DNA from: Ochrovirga pacifica
GTDB lineage: Bacteria > Bacteroidota > Bacteroidia > Flavobacteriales > Flavobacteriaceae
Assembly: GCF_000220525.1 (NCBI RefSeq)
Contig: NZ_AFPK01000044.1
Location: 1-64,000, forward strand
Direction: 5' to 3'
DNA: 64,000 nt
The notes under the pieces are model-generated. The model did not search any database, had not been told where the DNA came from, and saw only the letters and a list, made by a program, of their open reading frames with translations. Each line of letters starts with the position of its first letter. The stretch's first letter is position 1. A program made the position numbers and the translations under genes. Shown piece after piece: positions 27,801 to 36,357 of this stretch.

Positions 27801-28806
27801 ACATTTTTAAATTTATTTTATCAACTCCCTGTCTTGTTGGTGTTACTGTAATAATACTCCCATTTTCCTTAAAAAATAGCTCATCAACACAAACAGATCT
27901 TTTAAAGCCACTATTAGAAATATCTTGTGTATGATAGAAAACATACCATTTTCCTTTGTACTGAACTATTGATCCATGAGACGTCCAAGAACTAACTGCT
28001 TCCATTACCTTTCCTTGATACACAAAAGGCCCTAACGGATTTTGAGAAGTTGCATATACCATAGTAGCATCTTTAGCCCAACCGTTTGAATAAACATAGT
28101 AATACAAATCCTTTCTCTTAAACACCCAAGGACCTTCTCCATAAACTCCATCTCCTCCATGATTTACTTGTAAATTTGTTGCTTCTTTACCTCTTTCTTT
28201 CCAAAGCAAACGTTTTCCTTGTTTATCTAAAATTACAATTTCGTATAAGGGTCCCTCTCTTTCAATCATATTCTTTTTTAATTTTACTACCCTAGCATCT
28301 CTACATCCAAAATATAAATAAGCCTGCTCATCATCATCTATTAAAATAGCGGGATCAATAGGCTCTGGTCCTGCAAATGATTCTTCTAAAGAATCAATCA
28401 AAGGTTTTCCTAAAGCATCTTTAAAAGGCCCTGTTGGATGATTCGCAATTGCAACTCCAATTTTTTTTCTTTCTACTGGATAATAAAAATAATACTTCCC
28501 ATTTCTTTTTACAGCATCTGGTGCCCAAGCCCATTTATTTGCCCATTTAATGTCTTTTAAAGAAAAAACAGCTCCATGATCTCTCCAGTCTACCATATTG
28601 GTTGTAGAAAAACAGGCCCAATCTAACATATCAAAATAAGTTGCATTGTCTTCATCGTGTGATGCATACACGTATAAAGTATCATTAAAAACTCTAGCAG
28701 ATGGATCTGCTATATATTTATGTGTGATGAATGGATTTTGAGCTTGTATACCTGTTACAACAATAAAAGTAAGCAACATTAAAAGCTTTGAGTATGTTTT
28801 ATTCAT
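27799..28806 (-). CDS. GH43-like glycoside hydrolase
   Basis: A 335-residue secreted five-bladed propeller enzyme. The ATG at 28806 opens a signal peptide (1-23, ending IQAQ). The three acids of GH43 are visible: base D34 in IADPSA, the pKa-tuning D151 in PIDPAI, and acid E224 in YGEGPW. The remaining blade motifs (YYFYYP, YVFYHT) fit. GH43 includes arabinosidases, xylosidases and galactan-active enzymes; in agar and carrageenan loci related propeller enzymes act on galactose or anhydrogalactose ends. The substrate is therefore open. It is the first gene of the locus in transcription order and has its own terminator. A possible TAnnTTTG box is at 28882-28889. Confidence 0.85.
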   Translation of the reverse strand: MNKTYSKLLMLLTFIVVTGIQAQNPFITHKYIADPSARVFNDTLYVYASHDEDNATYFDMLDWACFSTTNMVDWRDHGAVFSLKDIKWANKWAWAPDAVKRNGKYYFYYPVERKKIGVAIANHPTGPFKDALGKPLIDSLEESFAGPEPIDPAILIDDDEQAYLYFGCRDARVVKLKKNMIEREGPLYEIVILDKQGKRLLWKERGKEATNLQVNHGGDGVYGEGPWVFKRKDLYYYVYSNGWAKDATMVYATSQNPLGPFVYQGKVMEAVSSWTSHGSIVQYKGKWYVFYHTQDISNSGFKRSVCVDELFFKENGSIITVTPTRQGVDKINLKM

Positions 28807-28881
28807 TTTAAAAAATTTTAAGGTTTCATTTTTCTTTAAATATAAAATCAAATATTCAAGAAAACAAGCTTAGTTTACATA

Positions 28882-28889
28882 CAAAACTA
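28882..28889 (-). promoter_or_regulatory. Possible -7 box for the GH43-like gene
   Basis: TAGTTTTG on the minus strand matches TAnnTTTG, 76 bp upstream of the start. No convincing -33 TTTG is seen at the right distance. Confidence 0.35.
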
Positions 28890-28911
28890 AGACTAACTAA
28901 AAGACATAAAA

Positions 28912-28941
28912 AAAAGCCTTAAACCTAAAGATTTAAGACTT
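28912..28941 (-). terminator. Terminator after tRNA-Gln
   Basis: A 10-bp stem with one wobble (AAGTCTTAAA/TTTAAGGCTT, minus strand) and eight T follow the tRNA directly. Its sequence resembles the terminator at 27770-27800. Confidence 0.85.
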
Positions 28942-28946
28942 TTTTG

Positions 28947-29017
28947 TTGTCCCACAAGGACTCGAACCTTGAATGACGGTACCAAAAACCGGAGTGTTAC
29001 CATTACACCATGGGACA
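28947..29017 (-). tRNA. tRNA-Gln (anticodon TTG)
   Basis: The minus strand folds into a full cloverleaf: acceptor TGTCCCA/TGGGACA, D arm with GTGTAATGGTAACAC, anticodon loop TTTTGGT giving TTG, and T arm AAGGTTCGAGTCCTT. The 3' CCA is not encoded. The lowest anticodon-stem pair is a mismatch. Its 3' end faces the galactan locus. Confidence 0.93.
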
Positions 29018-29032
29018 GTGCGTTAGCGGTTG

Positions 29033-29064
29033 CAAATATAGAGCAGATATACGATTCTACCAAA
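29033..29064 (-). promoter_or_regulatory. Bacteroidetes-type promoter for tRNA-Gln
   Basis: Minus strand: TTTG (29061-29064), 20-bp spacer, TATATTTG (29033-29040), then the tRNA 15 bp on. This is the full TTTG/TAnnTTTG consensus of the Bacteroidetes primary sigma factor. Confidence 0.85.
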
Positions 29065-29208
29065 CTTTTTTTCAAAAAAAATACAACTTTTTTTTGCTTA
29101 AACAGACTACAAATTGACTATCAGTAAAATAAGAAAAAACTTGCATTTTATTTTTTCTAAAAAAAGGAACATTTTTTGTTATTTACCCCATCAGCATCAA
29201 GAAATAAT

Positions 29209-29216
29209 TAAATTTG
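29209..29216 (+). promoter_or_regulatory. Possible -7 box for the DUF2723 gene
   Basis: TAAATTTG matches TAnnTTTG and lies 30 bp before the chosen ATG at 29246. The nearest TTTG upstream is too far (about 30 bp) for a normal spacer. Confidence 0.4.
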
Positions 29217-29245
29217 TGACTAAAATTTTACGCTTAAATCATCAG

Positions 29246-32200
29246 ATGAAAGAACACACTTATCAAAAATGGAACGTAATTCTAGGATGGATTGTTTTTG
29301 CCATATCATTAATCACTTACACACTTACGCTAGAACCTACTGTTAGTTTCTGGGACTGTGGTGAATACATATCGACTTCGGTAAAATTAGAAGTGGGCCA
29401 TCCACCAGGTGCTCCTTTGTTTCAAATGCTGGGTGCATTTTTTGCCATGTTCAGTGCCTCTCCTAGCCATGTGGCTTATATGGTAAACTTTATGTCTGGT
29501 TTGGCTAGTGCCTTTACAATTTTGTTTATGTTTTGGTCTTTGACAAATTTGATAAAAAGAGTGGCTCTAAAAAATGGAGAACTTACCCAAAATAACACAA
29601 TTGCTATTTTAGGTAGTGCTGCTGTTGGTAGCTTAACGTATACTTTTTCTGATAGTTTTTGGTTTAGTGCCGTTGAAGCTGAAGTGTATGCCATGTCTTC
29701 TTTTTTAATGGCTTTGCTTTTTTGGTTAGGTCTAAAATGGGAACGTTCTTTTTCTGAACCTAGAGGAAATAAATGGTTGTTGTTAATTTCTTTAGTGATT
29801 GGGCTTTCGTTCGGAGTGCACATCTTATCTTTATTAGTCATTCCGTCTATCGTATTTATTTATTTAAATCAACACTATAAAAAATATACCACTAAAAATT
29901 TTATTATTGCAAATGCGATTGCTATTGGTACCTTGATTTTTATTTTTAAATTCTTATTCCCGTTTACCTTACGTTACTTTAGTGCTTCGGAATTATTTTT
30001 TGTAAACACCGTAGGAATGCCGTTCCATACAGGGACAATAATTGCTGGAATTACCATTATTGTTGCTTTTTACTTTGGATTGAATTATACCCGAAAAAAC
30101 AAAAAACACATTGCTAACACTACTATTTTATCTGTTTTATTTGTAATGATTGGTTTTTCTTGTTGGATTCTTTTGCCTATTAGAGCCAATACAAACACAA
30201 CTATTAACGAAAACAATCCTGAGTCTGCAAGAGAATTATTAGCTTACTACAATCGTGAACAATATGGTGATGCAAATATTTTTTACGATACTTATTACTC
30301 TGCTAAATATGACAGAGAACCAGCCCGAGATGCTCAAGGAAACGTAATTTATGAAGATGCAAAGCCTAAATATGAAAAAGACGAAAAAAGCGGAAAATAC
30401 ATTATCGTTAACGATTATAAAAATGCGGTAGAAAAAGTTTCTAACAAACATAAAGGATTTATACCTCGTATGGTAATGCCAGCATCAGAACCTTATTACA
30501 AGTCTATTGCTGGAATACCATCCAACAGCAAAGAACGACCTACATTTGCACAAAACTTATGGTTTATGGCTAAATACCAATTTGGCTATATGTACTTTAG
30601 GTATTTGTTTTGGAACTTTATAGGAAAACAAAATGATGAACAAGGTCGACTGGATCCTTTTAACGGAAACTGGATTTCGGGAATCAAGCCTATAGACAAC
30701 CTTTCTGTTGGAATTTCCCAGGACAACCTACCCGATGATGTAAAAGAAAATAAAGGAAGAAATATGTATTACGGAATTCCTTTTATTCTAGGAATTATTG
30801 GTCTTTTATACCATTCTTCTAGGGACAAACGTAATTTTTACAACTTATTGCTTTTCTTTATTTTTACAGGGTTTGCCATTATTTTTTATACCAATCCAAA
30901 ACCTTTTGAACCTAGAGAAAGAGATTACGCCATTGTAGGATCTTTTTACATATTTGCCATGTGGGTAGGTTTTGGTGTTTATGCTTTGTTTCAAAAAATC
31001 AGCAATGCAGGTAAATCCTCTAAAGCTATTGCTTTTGCCATTCCAACAATATGCTTGCTGGCTTCTCCTGTTCTAATGGCATCTGAAAACTGGGATGACC
31101 ACGATCGTTCGTATCGTTATACTGCCTATTTTAACGCAAAAGCTTACTTAGATTCTTGTGACGAAAACGCAATTCTTTTTACCATTGGAGACAATGACAC
31201 GTTCCCTCTTTGGTACATGCAAGAAGTGGAAGGCTATAGAACAGACATTAAAATTATCAACACTAGCTTATTAGCAACTGACTGGTATATTGACCAAATG
31301 AAACGCAAAACATATGATGCCCCTCCTATTCCATCTCAGTTAACCCACGAACAATACAGACATGGAACATTAGACGTAGCTTACCATACAGGACAAGTAC
31401 AAGACCGTTGGGATATTGATAATTTTATGAGATGGATTAGTTCTTCCAACAAAAGAACCTACATAGAAGTTGCCAACGGTAAATTTGAAAAATTCTACCC
31501 TACCAACAAATTAAGACTTCAGGTAGATAAAAATGCTGTGTTAAAAAATGGAATTGTAAAAGAAAAAGATACTGCCTTAATTGTAGATTACATGGACTTG
31601 GACATTGATGAAAGAGGGTTGACAAAAAACAGAATCTTAATGTTAGACATATTAGCGAACAATAACTGGAAAAGACCTATTTATTTTACAGGAGGTTCTA
31701 ATGCAGACGAAGAGTACCTTTGGTTAAAAGACCACTTGCAATTAGACGGCTTGGCTTTTCAGTTAGTACCAATCCAAACCAAAAGTGAATATGGAATATT
31801 GGGAATGGGTAGGATTGATACCGAAAAATTATACAATAAAATCAAAGATTGGAATTTTGGGCATAGAGGCAAAGACTTTTATGTTGATGTAGAATCTAGA
31901 AAAAATTCTATCTCTTACAGAAACAATATCTCTAGACTGGTTGAAGCACTAATCAACGAAGGAAAATTAGACAAAGCCGAAGAAATTTTAGATTTAAGTT
32001 TTGAGAAACTTCCTATAGAAAAATACCAGCAATATGGAGTGTGTCTTGGTTTTCCGGAGCAGTACTACTTGCTAAACAAACCCGAAAAAGCACAAAAAGC
32101 AGCAAAACAGTTAATCGCTATTTTTCAACAAAGACTAAAGTATTTTAGTACCTTAACTATGGGCAACATCAACTACTTATCGCAAGATTTAGAAAGGGAA

Positions 32201-32323
32201 TTTCAAATGTATCAAACCGTAGCAAGAGATGTAAATAAATACGAAAAAGATGAAGCTTTTAAGAAAAAAGTAGAAGAAGAATTTGTAAATCACATTCAGT
32301 TATTTGAAGGTCTGTTTGAATAA
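29246..32323 (+). CDS. DUF2723 GT-C-fold integral membrane protein
   Basis: The ATG at 29246 gives 1,025 residues and leads straight into the family start; the longer frame is not needed. The region TLEPTVSFWDCGEYI followed by LEVGHPPGAPLF is the hallmark of DUF2723 proteins, whose first 8-12 membrane segments form a GT-C-like glycosyltransferase core with an acidic catalytic loop (WDCGEY). A periplasmic section and further membrane helices follow (to about 640), then a soluble C-terminal region with helical repeats. The family is widespread in Bacteroidetes and is thought to act on lipid-linked sugars and proteins; the substrate is not established. The stop overlaps the next ATG by one base (TAATG), so the deacetylase is translationally coupled. 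Confidence 0.85.
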   Translation: MKEHTYQKWNVILGWIVFAISLITYTLTLEPTVSFWDCGEYISTSVKLEVGHPPGAPLFQMLGAFFAMFSASPSHVAYMVNFMSGLASAFTILFMFWSLTNLIKRVALKNGELTQNNTIAILGSAAVGSLTYTFSDSFWFSAVEAEVYAMSSFLMALLFWLGLKWERSFSEPRGNKWLLLISLVIGLSFGVHILSLLVIPSIVFIYLNQHYKKYTTKNFIIANAIAIGTLIFIFKFLFPFTLRYFSASELFFVNTVGMPFHTGTIIAGITIIVAFYFGLNYTRKNKKHIANTTILSVLFVMIGFSCWILLPIRANTNTTINENNPESARELLAYYNREQYGDANIFYDTYYSAKYDREPARDAQGNVIYEDAKPKYEKDEKSGKYIIVNDYKNAVEKVSNKHKGFIPRMVMPASEPYYKSIAGIPSNSKERPTFAQNLWFMAKYQFGYMYFRYLFWNFIGKQNDEQGRLDPFNGNWISGIKPIDNLSVGISQDNLPDDVKENKGRNMYYGIPFILGIIGLLYHSSRDKRNFYNLLLFFIFTGFAIIFYTNPKPFEPRERDYAIVGSFYIFAMWVGFGVYALFQKISNAGKSSKAIAFAIPTICLLASPVLMASENWDDHDRSYRYTAYFNAKAYLDSCDENAILFTIGDNDTFPLWYMQEVEGYRTDIKIINTSLLATDWYIDQMKRKTYDAPPIPSQLTHEQYRHGTLDVAYHTGQVQDRWDIDNFMRWISSSNKRTYIEVANGKFEKFYPTNKLRLQVDKNAVLKNGIVKEKDTALIVDYMDLDIDERGLTKNRILMLDILANNNWKRPIYFTGGSNADEEYLWLKDHLQLDGLAFQLVPIQTKSEYGILGMGRIDTEKLYNKIKDWNFGHRGKDFYVDVESRKNSISYRNNISRLVEALINEGKLDKAEEILDLSFEKLPIEKYQQYGVCLGFPEQYYLLNKPEKAQKAAKQLIAIFQQRLKYFSTLTMGNINYLSQDLEREFQMYQTVARDVNKYEKDEAFKKKVEEEFVNHIQLFEGLFE

Positions 32324-32955
32324 TGAACATATATCCTGTAAAAATACCTTATCTCATCAAATCCATTTTTCACAAATGGATTTGGTGTTTTAACACCTCT
32401 GAAAAACACATTTATCTTACTTTTGATGATGGTCCTATACCCGAAATTACACCTTGGGTTTTAGAACAACTAAACAACTATAATGCAAAAGCCACTTTTT
32501 TTTGTATTGGAGATAACATTAAAAAACATCCTGAAGTTTTTCATCAAATAATAGAAAAAGGACATCGTGTAGGAAACCATACTTATCATCATATAAACGG
32601 ATGGAAACACACTACCACTACTTATATTAATAATTGTCATAAAACAGAACTACTACTTCCCGATTCTGAAAAAACAAAAATTTTTAGACCCCCCTACGGT
32701 AAAATCAAAAGAGAACAAGCTAAAACGTTAAGAAAAAAAGGATACAAAATAATTATGTGGGAGGTACTAAGCGGAGATTTTGATACAAGCATTTCTGCCG
32801 ATCAGTGTATCAAAAATGTTTTGAGAGCTGTAAACAAAGGAAGCATTGTTGTTTTTCACGATAGTAAAAAAGCCTTTCCAAGATTACAAGGGGCATTGCC
32901 TATAATCTTAAAAGAACTTCATCAAAAAGGATATGTTTTTAAAACAATTCCTTAA
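32323..32955 (+). CDS. Polysaccharide deacetylase (NodB-type, CE4)
   Basis: A 210-residue CE4 enzyme. The motifs are in order: TFDDGP (metal and base aspartates), HTYHH (zinc histidines), RPPYG and VVFHDS. No clear signal peptide is seen, though the N-terminus has a hydrophobic stretch, so cytoplasmic or membrane-associated action is possible. It removes N-acetyl groups from sugar polymers such as peptidoglycan; the exact target is not readable. Its start overlaps the stop of the DUF2723 gene by one base, which suggests joint work on envelope sugars. It converges with the thioredoxin-like gene, and the two stop codons overlap. Confidence 0.9.
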   Translation: MNIYPVKIPYLIKSIFHKWIWCFNTSEKHIYLTFDDGPIPEITPWVLEQLNNYNAKATFFCIGDNIKKHPEVFHQIIEKGHRVGNHTYHHINGWKHTTTTYINNCHKTELLLPDSEKTKIFRPPYGKIKREQAKTLRKKGYKIIMWEVLSGDFDTSISADQCIKNVLRAVNKGSIVVFHDSKKAFPRLQGALPIILKELHQKGYVFKTIP

Positions 32956-33251
32956 ACATATTGTTGCACCAAATTGATTAATGTGTTGGCATCTTGCTCC
33001 CCAGACTGTCTCCACTTCATGGTTCCGTTTTTATAGATTACATAAGTAGGATTTGCTTTGACCTTTAGAGCACTTGCTAAGGTTTCGTTTTTTTCAATAT
33101 CAATCTTAATCACTTTTGCTCTATCTCCCAAAGCCGCAACAACATCTCTTAAAACCAAACCTGTTGGCTCTACTTCTTCATCACTCCATTGAGCATAAAA
33201 ATCAATAAGAACAGGGACATCAACTTTTATTAAATCACCAAATTTTGTCAT
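32952..33251 (-). CDS. Thioredoxin-fold protein lacking the CxxC active site
   Basis: A 99-residue cytoplasmic protein with the thioredoxin outline: LIDFYAQW (15-22), VIKIDIEKN (48-55), the cis-proline loop NPTYVIY (P68) and a C-terminal helix. At the active site the family WCGPC is replaced by W22-S-D-E-E, so both cysteines are gone and classical disulfide exchange is impossible. I recall similar cysteine-poor thioredoxin-like proteins in other flavobacteria, so it may be a kept family with a binding or chaperone role. It is transcribed away from polA and its stop overlaps that of the deacetylase gene. Confidence 0.85.
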   Translation of the reverse strand: MTKFGDLIKVDVPVLIDFYAQWSDEEVEPTGLVLRDVVAALGDRAKVIKIDIEKNETLASALKVKANPTYVIYKNGTMKWRQSGEQDANTLINLVQQYV

Positions 33252-33471
33252 AATTTATATTGTGTTTATAAGTTTTGTATTTGCGTTCTTTTTTTATTTG
33301 GAACTGTATTAAAAATAATGCATTTAAAACATTTCCTGCAATTATACAAAAAAACTATCAAATATTTTTAAATCCTCAAGAGTCTTTATCAACAAAAACC
33401 TTTAAAAATCTAAGTCTTTAGGCACATATCAACTGTTTTATTTACTTTTACATCACTTAAACAAACACCTT

Positions 33472-36279
33472 ATGGCTTCAGAAAAAAGACTGTTCTTGTT
33501 AGATGCTTATGCTTTAATTTTTAGAGGATATTACGCATTGATTAAAAACCCTAGAATCAACTCCAAAGGAATGGATACTTCTGCAATTTTAGGTTTTACC
33601 AACTCTTTATTGGATGTTATTAAAAGAGAACAACCTCAACTGCTAGCCGTTGCTTTTGACAAAGGAGGATCGGTAAGTAGAACTGAATCTTTCGAAGCCT
33701 ACAAAGCAAACAGACAAGAAACCCCAGAAGCAATTAAGATCGCAGTTCCGTACATACAGCAAATTTTGCGTGCTATGAACATACCTATTATTGAAAAGGA
33801 AGGATTTGAAGCAGATGATTTGATAGGCACCTTGGCCAAACAAGCCGAAAAGGAAGGCTGTCAGGTATACATGGTAACACCTGATAAAGACTATGCTCAG
33901 CTGGTTTCAGAAAACATTTTTATGTACCGACCTGCTAGAATGGGGAATGGAATTGAAATTTGGAACGTAGACAAAGTAAAAGAAAAATTTGAAGTAGACA
34001 CCCCATTACAAGTAATAGATTACTTAGGAATGATGGGAGATGCTGTAGACAATATTCCGGGATTACCAGGAGTTGGTGATAAAACCGCTAAAAAATTCAT
34101 CAAACAATACGGCTCTATGGAAGGCTTACTAGCCAATACTCATGAGCTGAAAGGAAAAATGAAAGAAAAAATTGAAGCTAATAAGGAACTTGGACTGCTT
34201 TCTAAACAATTAGCTACTATAATTTTGGACTGCCCTGTTGAATATCATGAAGAAGATTTTACGATGTGCCCTCCCAATTTTGAAGAAGTCCACGCTATTT
34301 TTCAGGAACTAGAATTTAGACGAACGGCAGAAACTATTAACAAAATTTTTAACATTAACATTAGCACCATTACAGAAACAACTTCTGAAAACACAACTGT
34401 AAGTCCACAAAAAAACAACACTAAAGAGCAATTAGATTTGTTTTCAGAAACTACACAAAATGTAACCATAGAAACAGGCTACGCTACATTAGAAAGTTCA
34501 AAACCTATTTACCAATACATCCATACAGATCTTGCCAGAAAGCTCTTCATTCAAAAATTGATGCAGCAACCAAAAGTTGCTTTTGAGATTATTAGTGAAC
34601 GAATAAATTTTGTAGACGAAATTATAGGATTTGGTTTTTCTTACCAAGCAAACTCTGGCTACTACATCCCCACAAAGAACAATAAACTACAAATTCTTAA
34701 AGAGCTACAAGCTTTTTTTGAAAACGATGCGATTGAAAAAATAGCATACGAACTTAAGGGAAATATCAAAATATTAGCTCAATATAAAATTGAGCTTAAG
34801 GGTGCAGCCTTTGATATCAGTTTAGCTCACTACCTATTGCATCCTGACATGAGACATCAACTAGATGTGCTTTCAGAAACTTATCTAAACTACCAAGTTA
34901 CACATCAAGAAAAAGTTTTAGGAAAAGGAAGAAACAAAGTTACACTGTCTGATTTAGACTTAAACACCATTACTCCATACACTTGCGAACAAAGTGACTT
35001 ATGCTTTCAATTAGAGCAAGGGTTTAGACAAGATTTAAAAGAAAACAACTTACACAAACTCTATACAGAAATAGAATTACCTTTATTAAAAGTATTGGCA
35101 AAAATGGAACTGGAAGGTATTAACTTAGATGTTCCTTATTTAAAAGAACTATCTCTTGCTTTAGAAAATGACATTCAGTTATTGGAACAAGAAATACATC
35201 AACTAGCTGGAGAAGAATTTAACATTGCCTCACCAAAACAATTAGGAATTGTTCTTTTTGAAAAACTAGCATTGATAGATAAGCCAAAAAAAACCAAAAC
35301 AGGTCAGTACGCAACAGGAGAAGATATTTTAACCAAGCTATCAGAAGAACATACAATTGCCGAAAAAATACTAAACTACAGAGGTTTGGTAAAACTAAAA
35401 AATACCTATGTAGATAGTTTACCAAACGAAGTAAATCCTGTTACCAAACGAGTGCACACTACCTACAGCCAATCTACTGCTGCTACAGGAAGACTGAGCT
35501 CTAACAATCCGAATCTACAAAACATTCCCATAAGAACGGAACGAGGTAGGTTGATCCGTAAGGCGTTTGTTAAAAAAGATGAAGAACACGTACTTTTGGC
35601 AGCAGATTACTCGCAAATAGAACTAAGACTGATAGCGGAATTGAGCCAAGACCCAGAGATGCTAGCCTCTTTTAATAACGGAGACGATATTCACCGATCT
35701 ACGGCAGCCAAAGTCTTTAATGTTCCATTAGACCAAGTTACAAGAGAACAACGTAGCCAAGCAAAAACCGTAAATTTTGGTATTATTTATGGAGTTTCAG
35801 CTTTTGGATTGAGTCAGCAAACCAACCTAAGCAGAAAAGAATCAAAGGAGCTAATTGACACCTACTATCAAACCTATCCAACATTAAAAAAATACATGGC
35901 AGACCAAGTAACTTTTGCCAAAGAACACGGATATGTAAAAACCTTACTAGAAAGGCGTAGGTATTTAAAAAACATCAATTCTGCCAACGCTATTGTCCGT
36001 TCAGCTGATGAACGAAATGCTGTAAATGCTCCCATTCAAGGAACTGCTGCAGACATTATTAAAATAGCGATGATTGATATTCAAAAAACATTAGAAAAAG
36101 GCAATTACAAAAGTAAAATGTTACTACAGGTACACGATGAATTAGTTTTTGACATCTACAAAAATGAATTGAACGAACTACGTCCTATGATTGTCTCAAA
36201 AATGGAAAATGCATACAAGCTAAACGTTCCTTTACTTGTAGAAACAGATTTGGGAGACAATTGGCTGGATGCACATTAA
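33472..36279 (+). CDS. polA: DNA polymerase I, proofreading domain degenerate
   Basis: A 935-residue family A polymerase. Residues 1-290 form the 5'-3' nuclease (FEADDLIGT, TPDKDYAQLV, GMMGDAVDNIPG). Residues about 345-530 are the 3'-5' exonuclease fold, but its acidic motifs are altered: FEII for FDTE at 371-374, YELKGN at the Exo II position (426-431), and YTCEQ for YxxxD at 503-507. Residues 550-935 are the polymerase, with DYSQIELR (motif A), RSQAKTVNFGIIYG (motif B) and QVHDELVFD (motif C) intact. It should fill gaps and remove RNA primers but probably not proofread. A TACTTTTA box at 33443-33450 is a weak promoter candidate. Confidence 0.97.
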   Translation: MASEKRLFLLDAYALIFRGYYALIKNPRINSKGMDTSAILGFTNSLLDVIKREQPQLLAVAFDKGGSVSRTESFEAYKANRQETPEAIKIAVPYIQQILRAMNIPIIEKEGFEADDLIGTLAKQAEKEGCQVYMVTPDKDYAQLVSENIFMYRPARMGNGIEIWNVDKVKEKFEVDTPLQVIDYLGMMGDAVDNIPGLPGVGDKTAKKFIKQYGSMEGLLANTHELKGKMKEKIEANKELGLLSKQLATIILDCPVEYHEEDFTMCPPNFEEVHAIFQELEFRRTAETINKIFNINISTITETTSENTTVSPQKNNTKEQLDLFSETTQNVTIETGYATLESSKPIYQYIHTDLARKLFIQKLMQQPKVAFEIISERINFVDEIIGFGFSYQANSGYYIPTKNNKLQILKELQAFFENDAIEKIAYELKGNIKILAQYKIELKGAAFDISLAHYLLHPDMRHQLDVLSETYLNYQVTHQEKVLGKGRNKVTLSDLDLNTITPYTCEQSDLCFQLEQGFRQDLKENNLHKLYTEIELPLLKVLAKMELEGINLDVPYLKELSLALENDIQLLEQEIHQLAGEEFNIASPKQLGIVLFEKLALIDKPKKTKTGQYATGEDILTKLSEEHTIAEKILNYRGLVKLKNTYVDSLPNEVNPVTKRVHTTYSQSTAATGRLSSNNPNLQNIPIRTERGRLIRKAFVKKDEEHVLLAADYSQIELRLIAELSQDPEMLASFNNGDDIHRSTAAKVFNVPLDQVTREQRSQAKTVNFGIIYGVSAFGLSQQTNLSRKESKELIDTYYQTYPTLKKYMADQVTFAKEHGYVKTLLERRRYLKNINSANAIVRSADERNAVNAPIQGTAADIIKIAMIDIQKTLEKGNYKSKMLLQVHDELVFDIYKNELNELRPMIVSKMENAYKLNVPLLVETDLGDNWLDAH

Positions 36280-36298
36280 ACTATTCTATTCAAAAAAA

Positions 36299-36332
36299 AA
36301 AGAGCAGTAATAAAATAATTACCGCTCTTTTT
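36299..36332. terminator. Bidirectional terminator between polA and the convergent T9SS gene
   Basis: A 13-bp stem with one mismatch (AAAGAGCAGTAAT/ATTACCGCTCTTT) with A and T runs on both sides, between two converging genes. Confidence 0.85.
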
Positions 36333-36357
36333 TAGTTTGTTTAAAAACAAGCTAAGG

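Noticed and set aside
28947-29017. tRNA-Gln as an integration site with duplicated att sequence
   Set aside because: No second copy of the tRNA 3' end and no integrase gene could be found in the window, so only the possibility is noted.
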